DNA of 64,000 bases from Asterochloris sp. CNOR1 (GCA_963969365.1 OZ017753.1:1674001-1738000); one strand, 5' to 3'; positions 10,412 to 24,400 are shown, counted from the stretch's first letter. Translations and numbers: made by a program. Notes: generated by a model from the sequence alone, not told the origin.

Positions 10412-13400
10412 ATGCCACGTTTCGTGCTCGCCAACGAGGAGCTGGGCAAGTGACTATGACTTGCAGCTGAGAAGGAAGCATTGGCATTGTTGGAGGCACA
10501 GCCTTTGTGTGCCATGTCCTGCAGAGGACTCTGGTGAGAGCTCAGAGGATGAGCTGGAGAGTGAGCAGCAAACCAGTGATGCTGAGTCTGGCAGTGTCCA
10601 GGCTGACAGCGAGCAGCAGAGTGGGGAGGCTGCCTCTGACAGCAATGCAGAGGCTGATGAGGCAGGGCCTTCTCATGGCAATGCTGAGCCACAGCAGCAA
10701 AGGAGCACGCCAGGGGGCCACGGCCAGAAGCGCAAGCAGGCCGGCAACTCTGCCAGCAAGAAGCGAGCCAAGATTTCCATCACATTGGGCAAGGGTGGCG
10801 GGGCTCAAGGTTACCTGGTCTGCCATGTGAGTGTTGTGGCTTTGTGGCTGTATCAGTGCAGTTTCCAGCCTGTCAACCATGCTGAGCTGGCTGCTCTGCT
10901 CTCTTCTGAACATTGTATCCTTCAATGCAGGTGTGTGGCAAGCCTGGGCACAATGCAGGCTTCCAGGGCTCTGTGTATGTGGACTGCCTCAACAAGCCCT
11001 GCTTCCTGTGTAGAGGTGAGCTGCCCCCTGTAGCCAGCAAGCCTTCATGCTGCTGACAGCCCTGAAATCCTGCATGTACACCAGCAGATCTGTCCCTTGT
11101 CTACAGCTTGAGATGCCACTGCCGAGCCAGCGATTGTTGGGGAGTCAAAATTGGAAACTTCACAGCAACAGAGCATTTGAGTCCCTGTGTTCCTGTGCAG
11201 GCACTGGCCACACAACAATGACCTGCCCCCATCGCATCAGGCAGGATCACAATTTTGCGGCCTCCAGCGCGGGCAAAGAGACGCTGCTGTCCACCCTTCT
11301 GGAGCGGGAGTCCAATGGCAGGTGATTGCCTCAGTAGCACAACAGCCAGGGCTCAGGCAGCCTGCACTCATATGCCTGCCCCGTGTTCACACGCTGCCAC
11401 CAAGGAGAAGTGCACTCAGACTGCTTTCATTTCTAGCACCCAGTTGGCAACAGGCCCCCAGCTCAGCATCACACCAGCTGTACCATCAGCATGGTCTCAA
11501 ACCAGGCAGTGGCCTCCCTTCAAGCCAGCCTGACCCAAGTCGATACCCTCGCAAAGCTGCGGCCTGCTGACTGGAATTGTGCATGTTGCGGGTCACGAGG
11601 CTTGCTGATGTGCAGTTGCCTCTGCAGAGTGCAGGAGGTGCCAGTGCAGAGCGGTGTCAGATGGCAGGTGGATGCAGCTGTGCTGCGGCTGCATGCACGG
11701 CGTGTCACAACGCTGGAATTTCACCCTACACTGGACCACATCGTGCTCAGCGGTGATAAAAAGGGCCAGGTGACAAGCCAGGGATCTGAGTCCATCTCGA
11801 TGCTGGCCTGTTCATGCTATGCTGCATCGCCAAAGCAGCAAGCAGGGAGTCATAATCAGCAGGTTGCTGCAATAGCACTTGCAGGCAGAGTCAGGGAATT
11901 CAAGCCCAACAGGTGCGGGGTTGCCTTGCCTCAGCCTACTGCAGGCTGTTCACAAGATCTCCGCAACCTTGCGCAGCCATTCTCATAGCCTATATGCTGA
12001 CGCACGCAGAATTCAACAAGGTACAGTACCGGTCCAAATGGTCTGCGCCATGCTGCCGAGTGGGCTGTGCAAATATGCTGTGCTTTGCCACTGAACTGTG
12101 AGGCTCTAGTTTGGACGCTGTGCTGTGGTCCAACCCTTGCCAGGCTGCATGGCTAGGTGGCGGTGTGGGACCACGCGAAAGTGTGCGAGCGGACTGTGTT
12201 CAACATGCACATGGCGCTGACCAACAACATCCGGTTCCTGCCAGGCTCAGATGGCATGCAGGCCTGCTCAGCCTCCACTGATGGCAAGCTCAAGGCAAGA
12301 GGGCATTGCTTGCATCAGTCTGTGTGTATGCCTCTACTCACTCTGTCTGTGCCCAGTCCGCACTTAGATTTGAGCGCCTCTAGCCTGTCACTCTGTGCCC
12401 GGGCTCCCTGTGCGCCGCCTGCAGCAGCCCCTGGGCGCCTCTGTCGAGTGCCCTGTGCCTTGCTTTTAGCAGCAGGTTGCCTGCTTAAGGGATGCTTGAA
12501 GGAGAAGCCATCGCACCCTGTTCCTTGCCTGCAGCAGACATTTGGGCGCTTCATTCCTTGCGGCCGTGTATCCAGTCTGTTACTACTCAAGTCGCACCTC
12601 TGAGAGCAGAGGCTCCCGCCTGCTCATCAGCGTGCACACTTGCGCCCGTGAGGGCCTACATTAGAGTGCTCATCCCTGGCCTGCAGATGTTTGACATTGA
12701 GACAGGCGCAGACACTGAGCTGCTGAATCTTAATCCAGAGGTGGGTCATGGGCTTTGAGGTCTGCCTGCATAAGTTGCATCTTTGGCATGCCTGCCATGG
12801 CCGAAAGCTGCCTGCCACCATTGCTCCACCTGTTCAGTGCTGACAAAGGCCCTCAGCAAGCGGCCCAAGCCTCAGAAAGCCTCGCACTCCTGGCTGCATC
12901 TGCTCATGGCATCTCAAAGCTGTGTCAATTGGCGTGACACCTGGTGCAGGGCTGGATCGAGGGCGTCAGCAACGAGAAGAACTGGGGCATGCTGTGGGGG
13001 CTGGATGTGGACAAAGTCAGAAATCTGGCTTGCGTTGGCGACAGTCGAGGGTTCGTGCACCTCTGTGACACCCGCTCGCCACGGCTTATAGGACAGCACC
13101 AGCTGCACAAGAAGGGCAATAAGGTGCGCTGCATTGCACAGGTGCTAGGAGTGAGGCAGCCGTGCTGCCAGACGGCTGCTCACAAAGGCGACAGTCCATG
13201 GCGGCAGCTGCACAAGCAAGCACTGTCTGCAGGCTGCCTGCTCGGGCTCTGTGACATGCCAGCCTGCCAGGCACAGCACTATAAACAGGCTTTCTGACTG
13301 CTGTGCAGATCACCAGCGTGCACGTCAACCCAGCGGACTGCAACCTGCTGCTGACAGCCAGCAACGACTGGGAGGTCAAATTGTGTGACCTGCGCATGCT

Positions 13401-15348
13401 CCACAGCATCAGCAATGCTGCAGCAGGGCCTAAAAGTGAGTCGACCCTCCAGGAATTGGCAATGCTGGCAAGCAGCACAACCTCTGCTTGCTTCACCAAG
13501 CAATGCTCACAAGCATGCCTGCTCCTGTGCAGGCCAGGATGTGCCAGAGCATGTGCTGGCCTCAGTGAAGCACCCACGGCTTGTCAACGCCGCCTACTTC
13601 TCCCCAAGCACTGGCCGCAAGATCGCCACCACAGCAACGGACAATAGAATACGAGTCTGGGTCAGTGTGCCAAATTGTAGACAGCTGCACAGCCAGCAGC
13701 GCCTTTGAGATTGTTCACCTGGTCTCGGTGTTTACACCTTACCATCAAGCCAGCTGCTCGGCATGCTCAGCCAGTCACCAGGCTCTGCCAGACCCAGTGC
13801 ACTCCAAAGCCAGCAGCCTATCAGCTGAGCGCCATGTGCATGCATGTGCTTCACTGCTTCTGATGCCTGTGTTGGCTGGCCTTTACTGACAGCTGGTGCG
13901 GCCGCCAATTACGCCAGCTCCTCTTGCATGCGGGTTGTTATATGCACTGTATGTGCCTCGGCAGACTCCATCTGCAGCGCTGCTGCATGCCCGCCTGCGT
14001 AGTTAGCAATGCTTTAATGTGTGTGTTGCAGGACTCCATCTACAGCCTGGACAGAGCACCTGACCGTGAGGTCGTCCACAGCCACGACTGGAACAGGTAC
14101 ATCACACCCTTCAGGGCTGAGTGGGACCCCAAGGACGAGCAGGAGCGCCTCATGGTGATTGGCAGGTAAGCTCCTCAAATGCAGTCCCCGGCCGCAGTCT
14201 CCTGGCCATGGCAGGTGTTGCTGCATCCTGCAGTGAGACGGCAGGTGTGACTCCCTCAATCTGCAGCAGCACTGAATGTGGTACCTCATCATGGGGTAGC
14301 AGGTTGGCCTTCAGCCTCCATGTGGCAAGTGTGCAGGTCAAGACCCTGGTTTGGGCTTTGGAACCAATTTGCTGTAGGGCTGCACTGGCATTGGCCTGGA
14401 GCGCTCGCATCTGGGCACTTGTGTGCAAAGGTCCAATGGCGCCTGTGGTCGTGGCTTTCGCAGACACCCTGCGTTTTGCAGCAGCAGCCTGCGCATGCAC
14501 CACTGTAGACCGCAGGTTGCAGCTGTGGCCAGCAGCCTGTCCTGACACATGACAAATAGACCTCCAGTGATAGTTCCTTGTAGGCACTGGCACACCTGCA
14601 GCTTGGTGCATCTCAGGCGTCCTCTGCTAATGCAGGTACATCAGTGAGGACTTTGGAGGGGTTGCGCTGCATCCAGTGGATGTGATTGATGTGGGCTCTG
14701 GTAGGGCAGCAGCCCAGCTGACAGACCCAAATGTTGCCACCATCTGCACAGGTGAATATACACACACCTTTTGCTTGTGCTTCTCCTGGGTACTCTCCTC
14801 AATGTACGGTGTTTGTTGGGGTCCAGCTCCAGCTGTTTGTCTTCTGGAGCGTGACAAAACTTTTTGTAGTCCAGCTGCTTCACCTAGTCTAGCTTAGCAG
14901 GCGGGACTAAAAGCTCAGTTGTGGTTTGCAGTGAACAAGTGCCATCCCCGCTTGGACATTATCATTACTGGCTCAAGCCGTTCCTTGTATGCATGGAAAC
15001 CTGCCCCTGATGGTGAGCGGCCATTTCAATGGGAAGTTAGAGATTTTGTCCTGTAGGCTTCGCCCAGCACCCTGTGGGAAGCGCGCCTCTGAAGATTCAG
15101 TATACTGAGAGGCATCAACTTCGTGGTGTCCTGTCGCTCCCCCAACTTCCTGTGTCTATTGATCTTGTCTGGCTGCAGATGAGGAGCATCAGGCTGGCGT
15201 TGCTGCAGCTGTGTCTGCTGCAGATCAGCCTGGCAGCAGTGCGCTTCAAGGGAGCAGCACTTATGTGTTCTGGGATGCTGGCGAAGATGATGCTGCCAAA
15301 AAGAAAACAGCAGGCAAAGGGAAAGGGAAGATGTCAGATTTTGATTGA
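10412..15348 (+). CDS. DDB2: DNA damage-binding protein 2 (plant-type DDB2), WD40 repeat protein, multi-exon
   Basis: DDB2 binds UV photoproducts and acts as substrate receptor of CUL4-DDB1 E3 ligase in nucleotide excision repair. Exon 1 (10412-10445, MPRFVLANEEL) joins exon 2 at 10525 through a GC-AG intron. Exon 2 encodes an acidic Ser/Glu/Gln region and a basic nuclear-localisation-like stretch. A zinc knuckle follows (CHVCGKPGH, then CFLCRGTGHTTMTC, CX2CX4HX4C), as in plant DDB2. WD40 exons then run to about 15.02 kb: LHARRVTTLEFHPTLDHIVL and LSGDKKGQ; VAVWDHAKV; GLDVDKVRNLACVGDSRGFV; ITSVHVNPADCNLLLTASND; VNAAYFSPSTGRKIATTATD; HDWNRYITPFRAEWDPKDE; VNKCHPRLDIIITGSSRSLY. The last exon is a Lys/Gly-rich tail ending at TGA 15346-15348. 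It converges with the next minus-strand gene 79 bp away. Confidence is high for identity, moderate for every exon edge. Confidence 0.88.
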
Positions 15349-15427
15349 CTGAACCAATTTCATCATGCAGACCAGGCAGTCCCCGCTGATGCTCTGGCAA
15401 ACTCACAGTATGCATTACATTGCTGCG

Positions 15428-17828
15428 TTATTTGTCCCTTTTGCTGTGTTTTGACTTGTGCTTGCTGCTTTTGGACTTGTGTTTCTGTCTGTGCCGCTTA
15501 TTCTTGGCAGGAGAGCCTCTGGGGTGACTCAGTTTGGTCATAGCTGGCACGCCCTCTGGACTGCTTGGCTTAGGAAGCCACTCTGGGCGAGCTGGGCCAG
15601 CCACAACAGGCTCTGGCTCATGCTGGAAGAGCCCTTCTGCAAGGAAAGCTGACAATGAGGAGCGGACAAGTCAAGCAAGCAGACAGACACAGGATTGCTT
15701 GCCTTGTCCGCTGTTTGGTGGAAGAAGGAAGGGCCCTGGCTCGTCTGCGCGAGGGCCTACTCCTCCCCTGCCCCTGCAGGCAATAAAGCACGCCGTCGGT
15801 GCTGGGACGGACCGCAGCATTGCAGGTCTGCAAAAGTTTGCAGCCTTGAAATGCGAGGAAGGCTGAGGAGGCGCTGCCAGGGCAGCAAGGATGTGCATAT
15901 CTTGCCCAGCAGGTGCCGCACAGGACAGTGCGGCTCTCTGCCACAAGCTTTACAAGGTCTAGCAGGGCACTCTCGCCCACCTTACGGCTTTGCATGCCAA
16001 CATGGCCTCTAGCTGAGCGTCATCTGAGTGCTGCTGTGCTGCATTGTGTACGTGATGCTGAGAGCCACTGTGAGGTGGGCTCTGCCGTGGTCTCTTCCCA
16101 ACAGCTTTGACAGCGCCATCGCTGCTGCTGCTGTCGCCAATGCAGACGGGCTGCTCCTGATCTGGGAGGATTGGGGTCCTGCTCCGTGCTCGTTTGGCTA
16201 GGGCAGGCCTGCAGTCTGAGGGGGTACATGAAGTCACTGCAGAACCACAGCATGATGTGGGAGCAGCAGGCACCGTGCCCAACACTCCAGAAAGCAAGTA
16301 GATGAAACAATGTGCCTGCCTCTCTATACCCAGTCCTGAGATATATTTATGTAAGCCCACTTGCTTAGCGGGCCAGAAGCAGACACCGACAGTACATGGA
16401 ACCTTTCAGGTCTGCTGCGCTTGTCCATATCTTTTGCTCGCTGCCTGGCCTGCCACATCTGCTCCTCTTGGACACGCCTGTTGCCTGCAGGCAAGGCGGG
16501 TTCCCCTTGGCTCTTCAGGTGTCATATTCTGTTGCTGGGCAAAGGAGACGTGCCCAGTGCTGTGCTGGATTACCTGACTCGGCGTTTTTCAAAGTAGTTT
16601 GCAAAAAGCGTTGGTTGGGCACCAGCCGGGTGCCTGCAGGCCTGCGCAGGTATGCCGTGACCCCATATTCTGCATGCATGCCCGGATGCTTGGATTTTGA
16701 GGGAAGGACACAGCAGCACCCAAAAAGAATTGCTACGACGAAGTCCAACCTTCTGCTGCCTGCTGCTTCCTCCGTGCATCTTTCGTGAGCAACTCTGCCA
16801 AGTCTGTCTCGGAAAAGATTGCTGTTTGGCTGTCCAGCATCTGCTTTGCCCTGGCCACTCTGTCTAAGGCAGACTCCTGAGCCATTGATGGACGCCCTGC
16901 TCGTTCGCAACTTTCGTTCAGTTCCACTGTGCCCACTGTCAATGCCACAGCAACTGAAGAAGCTGAGCGAATAGCTGTTCAGGAAGTTGCAAAGCGTGTA
17001 GGAGCCTCAAGATTGCACAATGTAACGGGGCAACATTGTCAGGCTGTTTGAATTTGTAATGTAGGTGCCAAGGCCATGAAGGCACCACATAACGCACTGA
17101 AGCCCCAGCAAGACAAGCTGACATGTGAAGCTGCAGACAACGTAATAAGATCTGGCTGTCTGAGCACGGCATAACTCCTGATGCCTGCCTGTACTTCCTT
17201 GAGGGCCCATTGCTGCTCTCCCCTCTCCACATGTACTTTCTGATTTTCAGCAATCCGGGCCGAGGCGCCACCTTCAGCTTAACAGCGCAGGCTGAGAAGA
17301 GGCAACGGCCAGCTTGGGACCTCTGCAAAAAGCTCACATTGCGGCCAGTAATGCTCACACACTTCATTTCAGGTGCAGCTGCTCTCGCACTTCAGCAGCT
17401 GGCGCTGCTCTTGTAAGATCCTGGCCAAGCTCAGCACAAGAAACAGATGCATGTAGCATACTGTTGAGCTTACACGTCTTGTCGCCTCAACCCCAGAACA
17501 CAGGCACTCTGTGCAGCCGTAGCACAATGTGCTCTTCTCATTTCTGGGGTGAGCCAGGGGGACAACAAGACGCAGCACAAGGAAGGACTACAGCTTGGCT
17601 CGCGCAAGGGAATGCAGGTGAACTCTGTCTGCAGGTGGAACATCTGACTGTTGGCGGGCCCAGTCTGCAGCAGCGCCAGGTTGCAGACGTGTACTTCAAT
17701 GGCAAAGATCTGTGCACTCTGCATGCAGCTTTTGCTCTCGCACCCATTGCAACGCTGCCAGGTTGCCTCCAGCAGCGGCGCCAGCGCAGTCTTTTCTTCC
17801 AAAGGGGCAGCCCTCCTCCCTCAATCAT
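15428..17828 (-). CDS. Unrecognised nuclear-type protein with Lys/Ser/His-rich tail, multi-exon
   Basis: The last exon ends at TAA 15430-15428 and encodes a tail with KNKRHRQKHKSKSS followed by KHKSKHSKRDK, typical of splicing or nuclear-speckle proteins. Upstream coding stretches are KRARSRTPILPDQEQPVCIG with a Ser/Asp patch (about 16200-16000, good GTAAGG donor), PNQRFLQTTLKN (about 16630-16590), SALDRVARAKQMLDSQTAIF and SETDLAELL (about 16880-16740), and ERGEQQWALKEVQAGIRSYA (about 17270-17140). A possible first ATG is at 17828 (MIEGGGLPLWKK), not proven by splice phase. I do not recognise the family; the PNxRFLxxTL motif and basic tail are the best search handles. It converges on DDB2. 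Confidence 0.45.
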
Positions 17829-18476
17829 CTGAGCAAGGCCAATCGGGCCAGTTGGGCACTGCAGTGCAGTGGTGCTCATGGGCTCATTGCATGACCTCGA
17901 GATGGCCTCTATGGGCCATTAACAGTGACAGCTACAGTCTGGACACAATACTCGAAGTGGATGTTGTCAGTGGCCCTGTGCTGTCACTGACCGTCCTGCA
18001 CCAGATGAGCCACCAGAAAGCACTGATGGGACTGTCAACAGCAGTGACATGGCTGTTGACACTCCAAGCATGCGGGAACATTGACAGATGTGATCAGGAG
18101 TGAAAGTGGCAGGCTGGCAATAATCTTGCATGACATCGGCACTGTCCCATCTGGCTTTGCGCCAGCATGTGAGATCACTCATGAGTTTGCGACATGTTGT
18201 TGCATGAAGTGCCAAGCCTCACTCCCTCACATGCCTCAAACCCTGACTGCCTGGGTTATTGCATGAATGCAGATGACCCTGATGCATGCCTCACAGGTCC
18301 TCACAATGGACGGCTTTTTCACATGGAATGAATTGTGCTGAGAACAAAGTGGTGAGTCTGAGATGCATGGTGCACCAGCCTTAGCGTGAAATACACTTAG
18401 TTGCACACAAAACCCTTTGAGCACTGAGAAAATGCTTCAGGCAATTGCCAGATGTTCTGGACACTTCTCAAAATTG
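17829..18476. other. Intergenic stretch between two minus-strand genes
   Basis: About 650 bp between the putative start of the Lys/Ser-rich gene and the NAA35 stop. The open frames here show no exon-like composition or convincing splice sites, so I call no gene. It should contain the promoter of the downstream gene and the NAA35 3' untranslated region. Confidence 0.5.
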
Positions 18477-21400
18477 TTATGCAGACTCTGTTCTGGGGGC
18501 GGGTTTGTGTCTCAAGCCGATGATGGGGTATGTGGTATGAGCTGAGTAGTCCCAGGTGACTCGCATGCCCTCCAGCTGGCTGGCAGAGCCCTCACGCTTG
18601 TCTTCCAGCTTGCGCAAAAGCACGGCCATTGCCATCTGGTTCTTAATGGCAACCTTTTCAAGCGCTTGGAGCTCTTGCAGCTGCAGAGACGACAGAACAC
18701 TTCAGCGTGCAGCTCATTTGATCATATGATTGCCAGATGTATGCGCACTTGCTCCTGTTTTGTGCGAGCAACAGCGCCACTTGATCCTGTTGCGCAGGCT
18801 GCCCGAGGCCTGAGACGGCTTTAGGCATCTCCTGCATGCTTGAAGGGCACAGGCTGGCCAGACAATGGAAGCCACAGGCTCTCATGTGCTGTGTGCCCTA
18901 CATCTGCGTCTGCAGAGACGTCCCTAGAGAGACTGAAGATGCTGTGATGGGTGTGTCGCCAAGCTGTCCTCAGCATGCACAGCAGTGACAGGCCAGCCAT
19001 GTGATGCGGTCACAGGCTCCCTGTACGCTCCAGTGCTGAGCACAAGATCCTGGCAGCCGCAGGCTCACCCAGGCATGTCCACAGAAGCGGTGCTGAGTCA
19101 TGGCTCTGCAATTCAGTCTGGACTGGAGCCCAGGTGGCATCTCCAGGCTGTTCAAGCTGTGACAGCAGCAGGCTTCCCCGTGCACTGAGGTGTCACATGC
19201 CTCACCTCTGCCTCTGCCGGGATGTCAAGCAGAAGAAAGAGGACTGACCTGATGTGGCGGCGGCGTCCCCCAGCTGGACTGCTGGTGCCCCCTCACCAGG
19301 CGGAGCAGCGCCTGCCGCGCCATCTCAAAGCCTTCCCCAGCTATGCTGAACAGCCGCGCTGGCGTCACGCCTGCAGGTTGTGGGGCCACCAGGCGTCGAT
19401 GCTGCAACAGGCCTCCCCACCGACGGTGCACAGCTTGCAGCGCAATTTGCTGTGTGCGACTTGCGTGTGCACGCTGGCACTGCAGGGCAGCCTGCAGGAT
19501 GTGCCTGCAAGAACAAGCCGGTGCCAACCCCAGGCCAGGCTGCTAGGCATGCAGATGGCAGCAGCTATGGGCAGGGGATGCAGCTCACATAAGGTTCGCA
19601 AGAAGCAAAGTGCTGCTTGGGTGGTCCAGCCGGCGCTTGTCTCAGTGGTGAGCTTTGAGCAAGGTGCTGCTGTGGAGCTCATTGCCGTTGCGTGCATACA
19701 TGTTTGCTGCTGAGTGGAGACCTCCCAACACAGAGGGACGCTACATTGATTGCTTTAGGTGGCACTAGGCCAGTGCTCATGGAAGGGTTGCAGTCGACTC
19801 ACGGGAGGTGTCCATGGATGCCATATACTGTTCCAGGCGGAGCGGCTCAGGCAGCACCAGAACCCCAAAGGCACCAAATCGCTGCTCGAAGCGCTCCTCT
19901 TCTGAGTTGAAAGGGCTCTCAGGGACGGGCAGCAGGCCGGCCTCACGCAGGCTCAGCGAGCTGCGCATCAGGGCCTGACACATGTGGCGGTGCATGGCTG
20001 CCTCCGACATCTGCAGGCAGGCAGGGCGGCTTAGTGCGCCACACAACAGCACCTGACCCATTTGTCTCTGCCCAGCTACCTCTGCCACCTTGCCGGCAGC
20101 CTAGTCTGTTCGCAGTCAATCTCAGACAGTGGCCCCAGCAGCTGCTGACGCAAATGGGCAGCCTGCCGCCACCTGCAGGCAGGCGCTGAGCAGGCCAGTG
20201 TGTGGCCCTCACACGTGCATCTGGTGTGCTGCATGAGTGCTCCCAACAGCTGCAGACAGGCCTGCAGGCAGGAGGCTGCCGGCTGCAGAGAAGGATGGAG
20301 GGTGGCACCTGGGCTGCACACATGCAGAAGCAGGCCAGCTTGCAGCCCCTGAGGCAGGCCAGGATGGCCTGCTGGTGGTCGCAGTGTGCAGCTGCATGGT
20401 GGCATGCTGCCCTCCCCTGCATGTACTCGCATGGCAGTACACCTGAACCTCAGTGCTCAGCATTGCTGCTCTGCAGAGAGGTTGGTAGCAATTGCTCAGA
20501 GGCCCCTGTCACGCGAACCTGCATGCGTGAGTGACGAGGGCCTTATTGTGCTGCCATGCGGATGCTGCTGCTCTGGCTGGACCCCAGGCCCTGGGTGGCT
20601 GTGCAGCTGCTGGCAGATGCATGTCATCACACAGAGCTGCTTGCCTGGATAACAAGAGTCTCATTGTGCTGCTGCCGCGTGGGATGCTGCTGCTGCGGCT
20701 GGTCCCCAGGCCCTTGGGCAGCTGTTGCCCCACTGCCGGCAGCACCCAGGGTTTTCTGCTTCTGCTTCTTGGCCTTGCCAGCGCCCTTCCTGCCCTGCCC
20801 GCCCGACTTGCCATTGGTGCGCACTCTAGCCGGGTCAGGGCTCTGCCCCTGCGGCCCTGCCCCGCCCTCCTGGGCGATCCAGGGCTGCCGGTACATCAGC
20901 TGCTTGCTGGAGGCGTGCACGGCACCATAGAGGTAGTCTGCGTACCTGCGGGGTGGTTGCAGTGGCATGCGGACAGGCGCTGGGTGCAGAGGCATCAGGG
21001 GAGCGCCCTGTACAGAGGTATAGATGCAGCCTGGTCGAACAGGGGGGGCTGCAGCCTGACCTGGAGGCCTGTGATGCCAGAAAGAGAGTGCTGGCAGAGC
21101 TGGTGGTCTTGCACAAGGAGAGGGAAACTGCAGTGGCTTTGGGCACATGCAGAGGTGTGAGCCCAGCTGTGGGGTATTTTGGCGTCCAGTACAGGGCACT
21201 ATAAGCACTGCCCGATATTAGGCAGACTCATGACATGGGCCAGTATACAAGTGGCATTACAGACAGTCACAGGCACGGCCATGTCGGTGCGCCAGACAAA
21301 ACGTTCAGGTTGAGAAGGCAGCTGCATGCGCCCTGAGGTTTGGAGCTTGAGAACACATACTTGTCTTGGCACTATTAGTCTTGCACTGTTGTTTTGCAAC

Positions 21401-24400
21401 TAGATAGAACTTACCAGTAGACCATGGACAGCTCGTGGGGCTGGTACAGGCCCAGCTCAAAACCCAGCATGAGGTGCTGCAGCTGGCAGCTGGCTGTCTC
21501 CCGCTCTACCCACCACTCGCAGTAGCCCTGTCACACAGAGTCCATTTGTCATCAGTCATCGTGAACACTGTGCTGTGGAGCAGTGGGTGCAAGGACAGTG
21601 ATGGAGGTGTGTTGTGGCAGCTTTTCACCCACCACCCGCAGCAGCCCTGCCAGCGCAAGAGGGCTGGCCACTGACTGTGCTGGGCAGCAGGTGCTAGGCA
21701 GCAAGGACCTCTACTGGGTGCGATGACACTGGTGGAGGTCCTGCAGACTGTGCTAGCCAGATGACACAAAAGCAGCCAGCTCTGCGCAGCATTCAGGGAA
21801 TTCTCTGCAGCACTCTTTGTGGCCAATCTGGCCTGTGCCACAAGATCTCAGGCAGATGCCCTGAGCTGGACATGACAACCACTGTGTATGCCATAGCTGT
21901 GGTTGCACCACAGAATGCCTCCAGTAACATGCCGGTGCACACCACCTCCGTGGCAAACCCCTGGGCAAGAGACACCTCCTGAATCCCACCCCAAGAGCCT
22001 CCTCAGGATTGGCGCTGCTCTTCAGCACGCCGTGAAGCAGCAGCCACTCTCTGAGGCCCTCCCAGTCATCAGCCACTCCCGCGTGGGAGGCCAAGTGACT
22101 CAGGTCCTGCAGTGCGCGCCGGTGCCGCCTCTGCTGCCGTGCCCTGTTCAAACACATGGCCTGGCACCAGCCCAGCATCTGCAGCAGGGCAGCGTGCCCT
22201 TAACACAGTCAGTCTCTTCTCAGCTGGGAGCTGGGCGCTGGCATTTGCCACAGGGTGGCAGGGGGCTGGCCATCTGTCGGCAGCATGCCGCGCAGGGCAG
22301 AGCGATGCTGTATGAAGTTGGGCTGGCTCCACACCCACACAGCAACTCAAGCTGTCACTGTCCTGGTTGGCAGCCAGGACCTGGAGACTGCTGTTCTTTG
22401 GCAGACCATCCAAAGCACAGCATTGGATGTGCTAAACATGCAGCATCAGCGGCGCCAGTCAATTGCTGACAGCTCATCAGGTGGGTTTTCAACCCACCGC
22501 GATGGAGGCCTGCTCCGTGAAGAGGTGCACACTTTCCTCAGTGATGTGCTGGGGGGGCGGCAGGCACACTGTCTGGCAGGCCATGGCTGGCGAGGGCGCC
22601 CAGGGAGGAGGGGCTGCTGCCTGCGCCTTTCCTGCAGAGGGGCACCAGGGGCGCTTGAACGGGCCGCCCCTGCGTGGGCAGACCGCTGATTACAGTGCAC
22701 AGTTAGGGCGCCATGCCGGAGGCGGCACGATTGTCAGTTATATTGTGAACTTGCACCTGTCCTACAGGCAGGCGCACCCGATATCCTGGACGTACAATGG
22801 CCATGCGGGCCCTGCACCACAGCTGGCAAAGGCTACATCACAACCATCCAGGGCAACCTGCGGCACAGGATGCACCACACAGTGGGCTCTGCTGGACCCT
22901 GCGAGCCAGTGCTGTGCAGCTGCGCATCCAGCAAACACACAAAGCTGTGCCTTGGTAGAGGTTTTGCCGCTTGCAGATCCTCTGGGTTTGAGGTGTTACA
23001 CGACTAGCAAACGGTGCACAGCCATGGACGTGGGCCTCCTGATGGTTGCAAAGCTGTCCTGCTGGGAAGCAGCCCCCTGGCTGCGACCACTGTGTCATCA
23101 TGTCACACTACATGGACCTCTGGGACTGTCTGCAATGGCCAGGTGCAGAACAGACCATGCACCAGCCAGGGGCTGCAGCTGCACATCCAACAAGCAGACA
23201 GAGCTGTGCTGCAGGCAATAGAGCTGCACGTCTGCAGCACTGACTCCTCAGGCTGCAGCAGCACAACTGACAGGCACATCAAGCTGCGCTGCGGGCAGCA
23301 ATGTGGCCCACCTGCAATGGCCAGGTGCATGACAGACCGCGCAACCGCTTCTGGCTGCAGCCGGGCAAACAGGTCCAAAAACTGCTGCAGCTGGCGCCAG
23401 GACGAAACCTGCTCCAGCTGGCACACGGTCTGCAGGTGGTCCAAGAGACGGCCGTAGTAGGCGAGGGCCTCTGGGCAGGTGTGAACCTGCAGCAGCGAGT
23501 GAGCGTCTGGGACACAGCAGCATACAAGCCAGAGACAGCCACCCAATGATTGTACGCAGCGCTGTGCGAGCACAAGGTGCCTCGGCAAAGTCGGCCACCA
23601 GCACTTTGCAGGACAGCCCTGTGCTCCAGCACGCAGCCCAGCAAGTGATGGCCCACCAAAAGATCGCCCAAGCCCTGTCCCACAGCGCAGCAGGACTGCT
23701 TGATAGACTTGAGCATTGCGCTCATTTCTGGACGGGATCTGGTGGCGCAGGAGCTACGGTGTCCGGTGCAATAACAAGCACGATTTGCAGAGCAGGTCCT
23801 GCCTCACACAACAGCATGCGCTCATGGCACACTCTTGCGCCAAGCAAGCTACCTGGATGGGGCGGGGAGGAGCAGGAGCCATGCGCCGCCTGTTGACGTC
23901 GGCGTTGAAGCCTGGCACCTGCGCGGCGGCCAGGCCGGCAGTCTGCTGCATGACCTGCAGCTCGCGGCGCGCTCGCTGCAGGTGCTTGGCGGCCGCCTGG
24001 AGGTCCTGGGCCTCCCCCGTGTGTACCTTGTCCAGCACCTGCGCACCAGCAGGCAGGCTCAGCAGCTTGCATTCAACGCCTGTGATGCGCAGCTGTGATG
24101 GACCCAAAAATGTCATGGACCCCCTGTGTGCATGTCTCTAAGGACCTGCAGTACACAGTCACCATGGTGGCTGACTTGTGTGGTTCAGATGCCTTCGCCA
24201 GGTGGTAAGCCAGCAAGCCTTCTCAAAACATCGCCAATTCTACAAGTTTCACACAGGGGATTCCTCCTCTTGCAAAAAGCGGTTTTTCATAAGAAAACGA
24301 TACCAGCAATGTTCGTACAAGAGACGCATGTAACAATGTGCACACAGTTGCAAGGAAGCTGTCCGCTGCAGCCTGACACAGAGCCTGGGGATGCAGGCCC

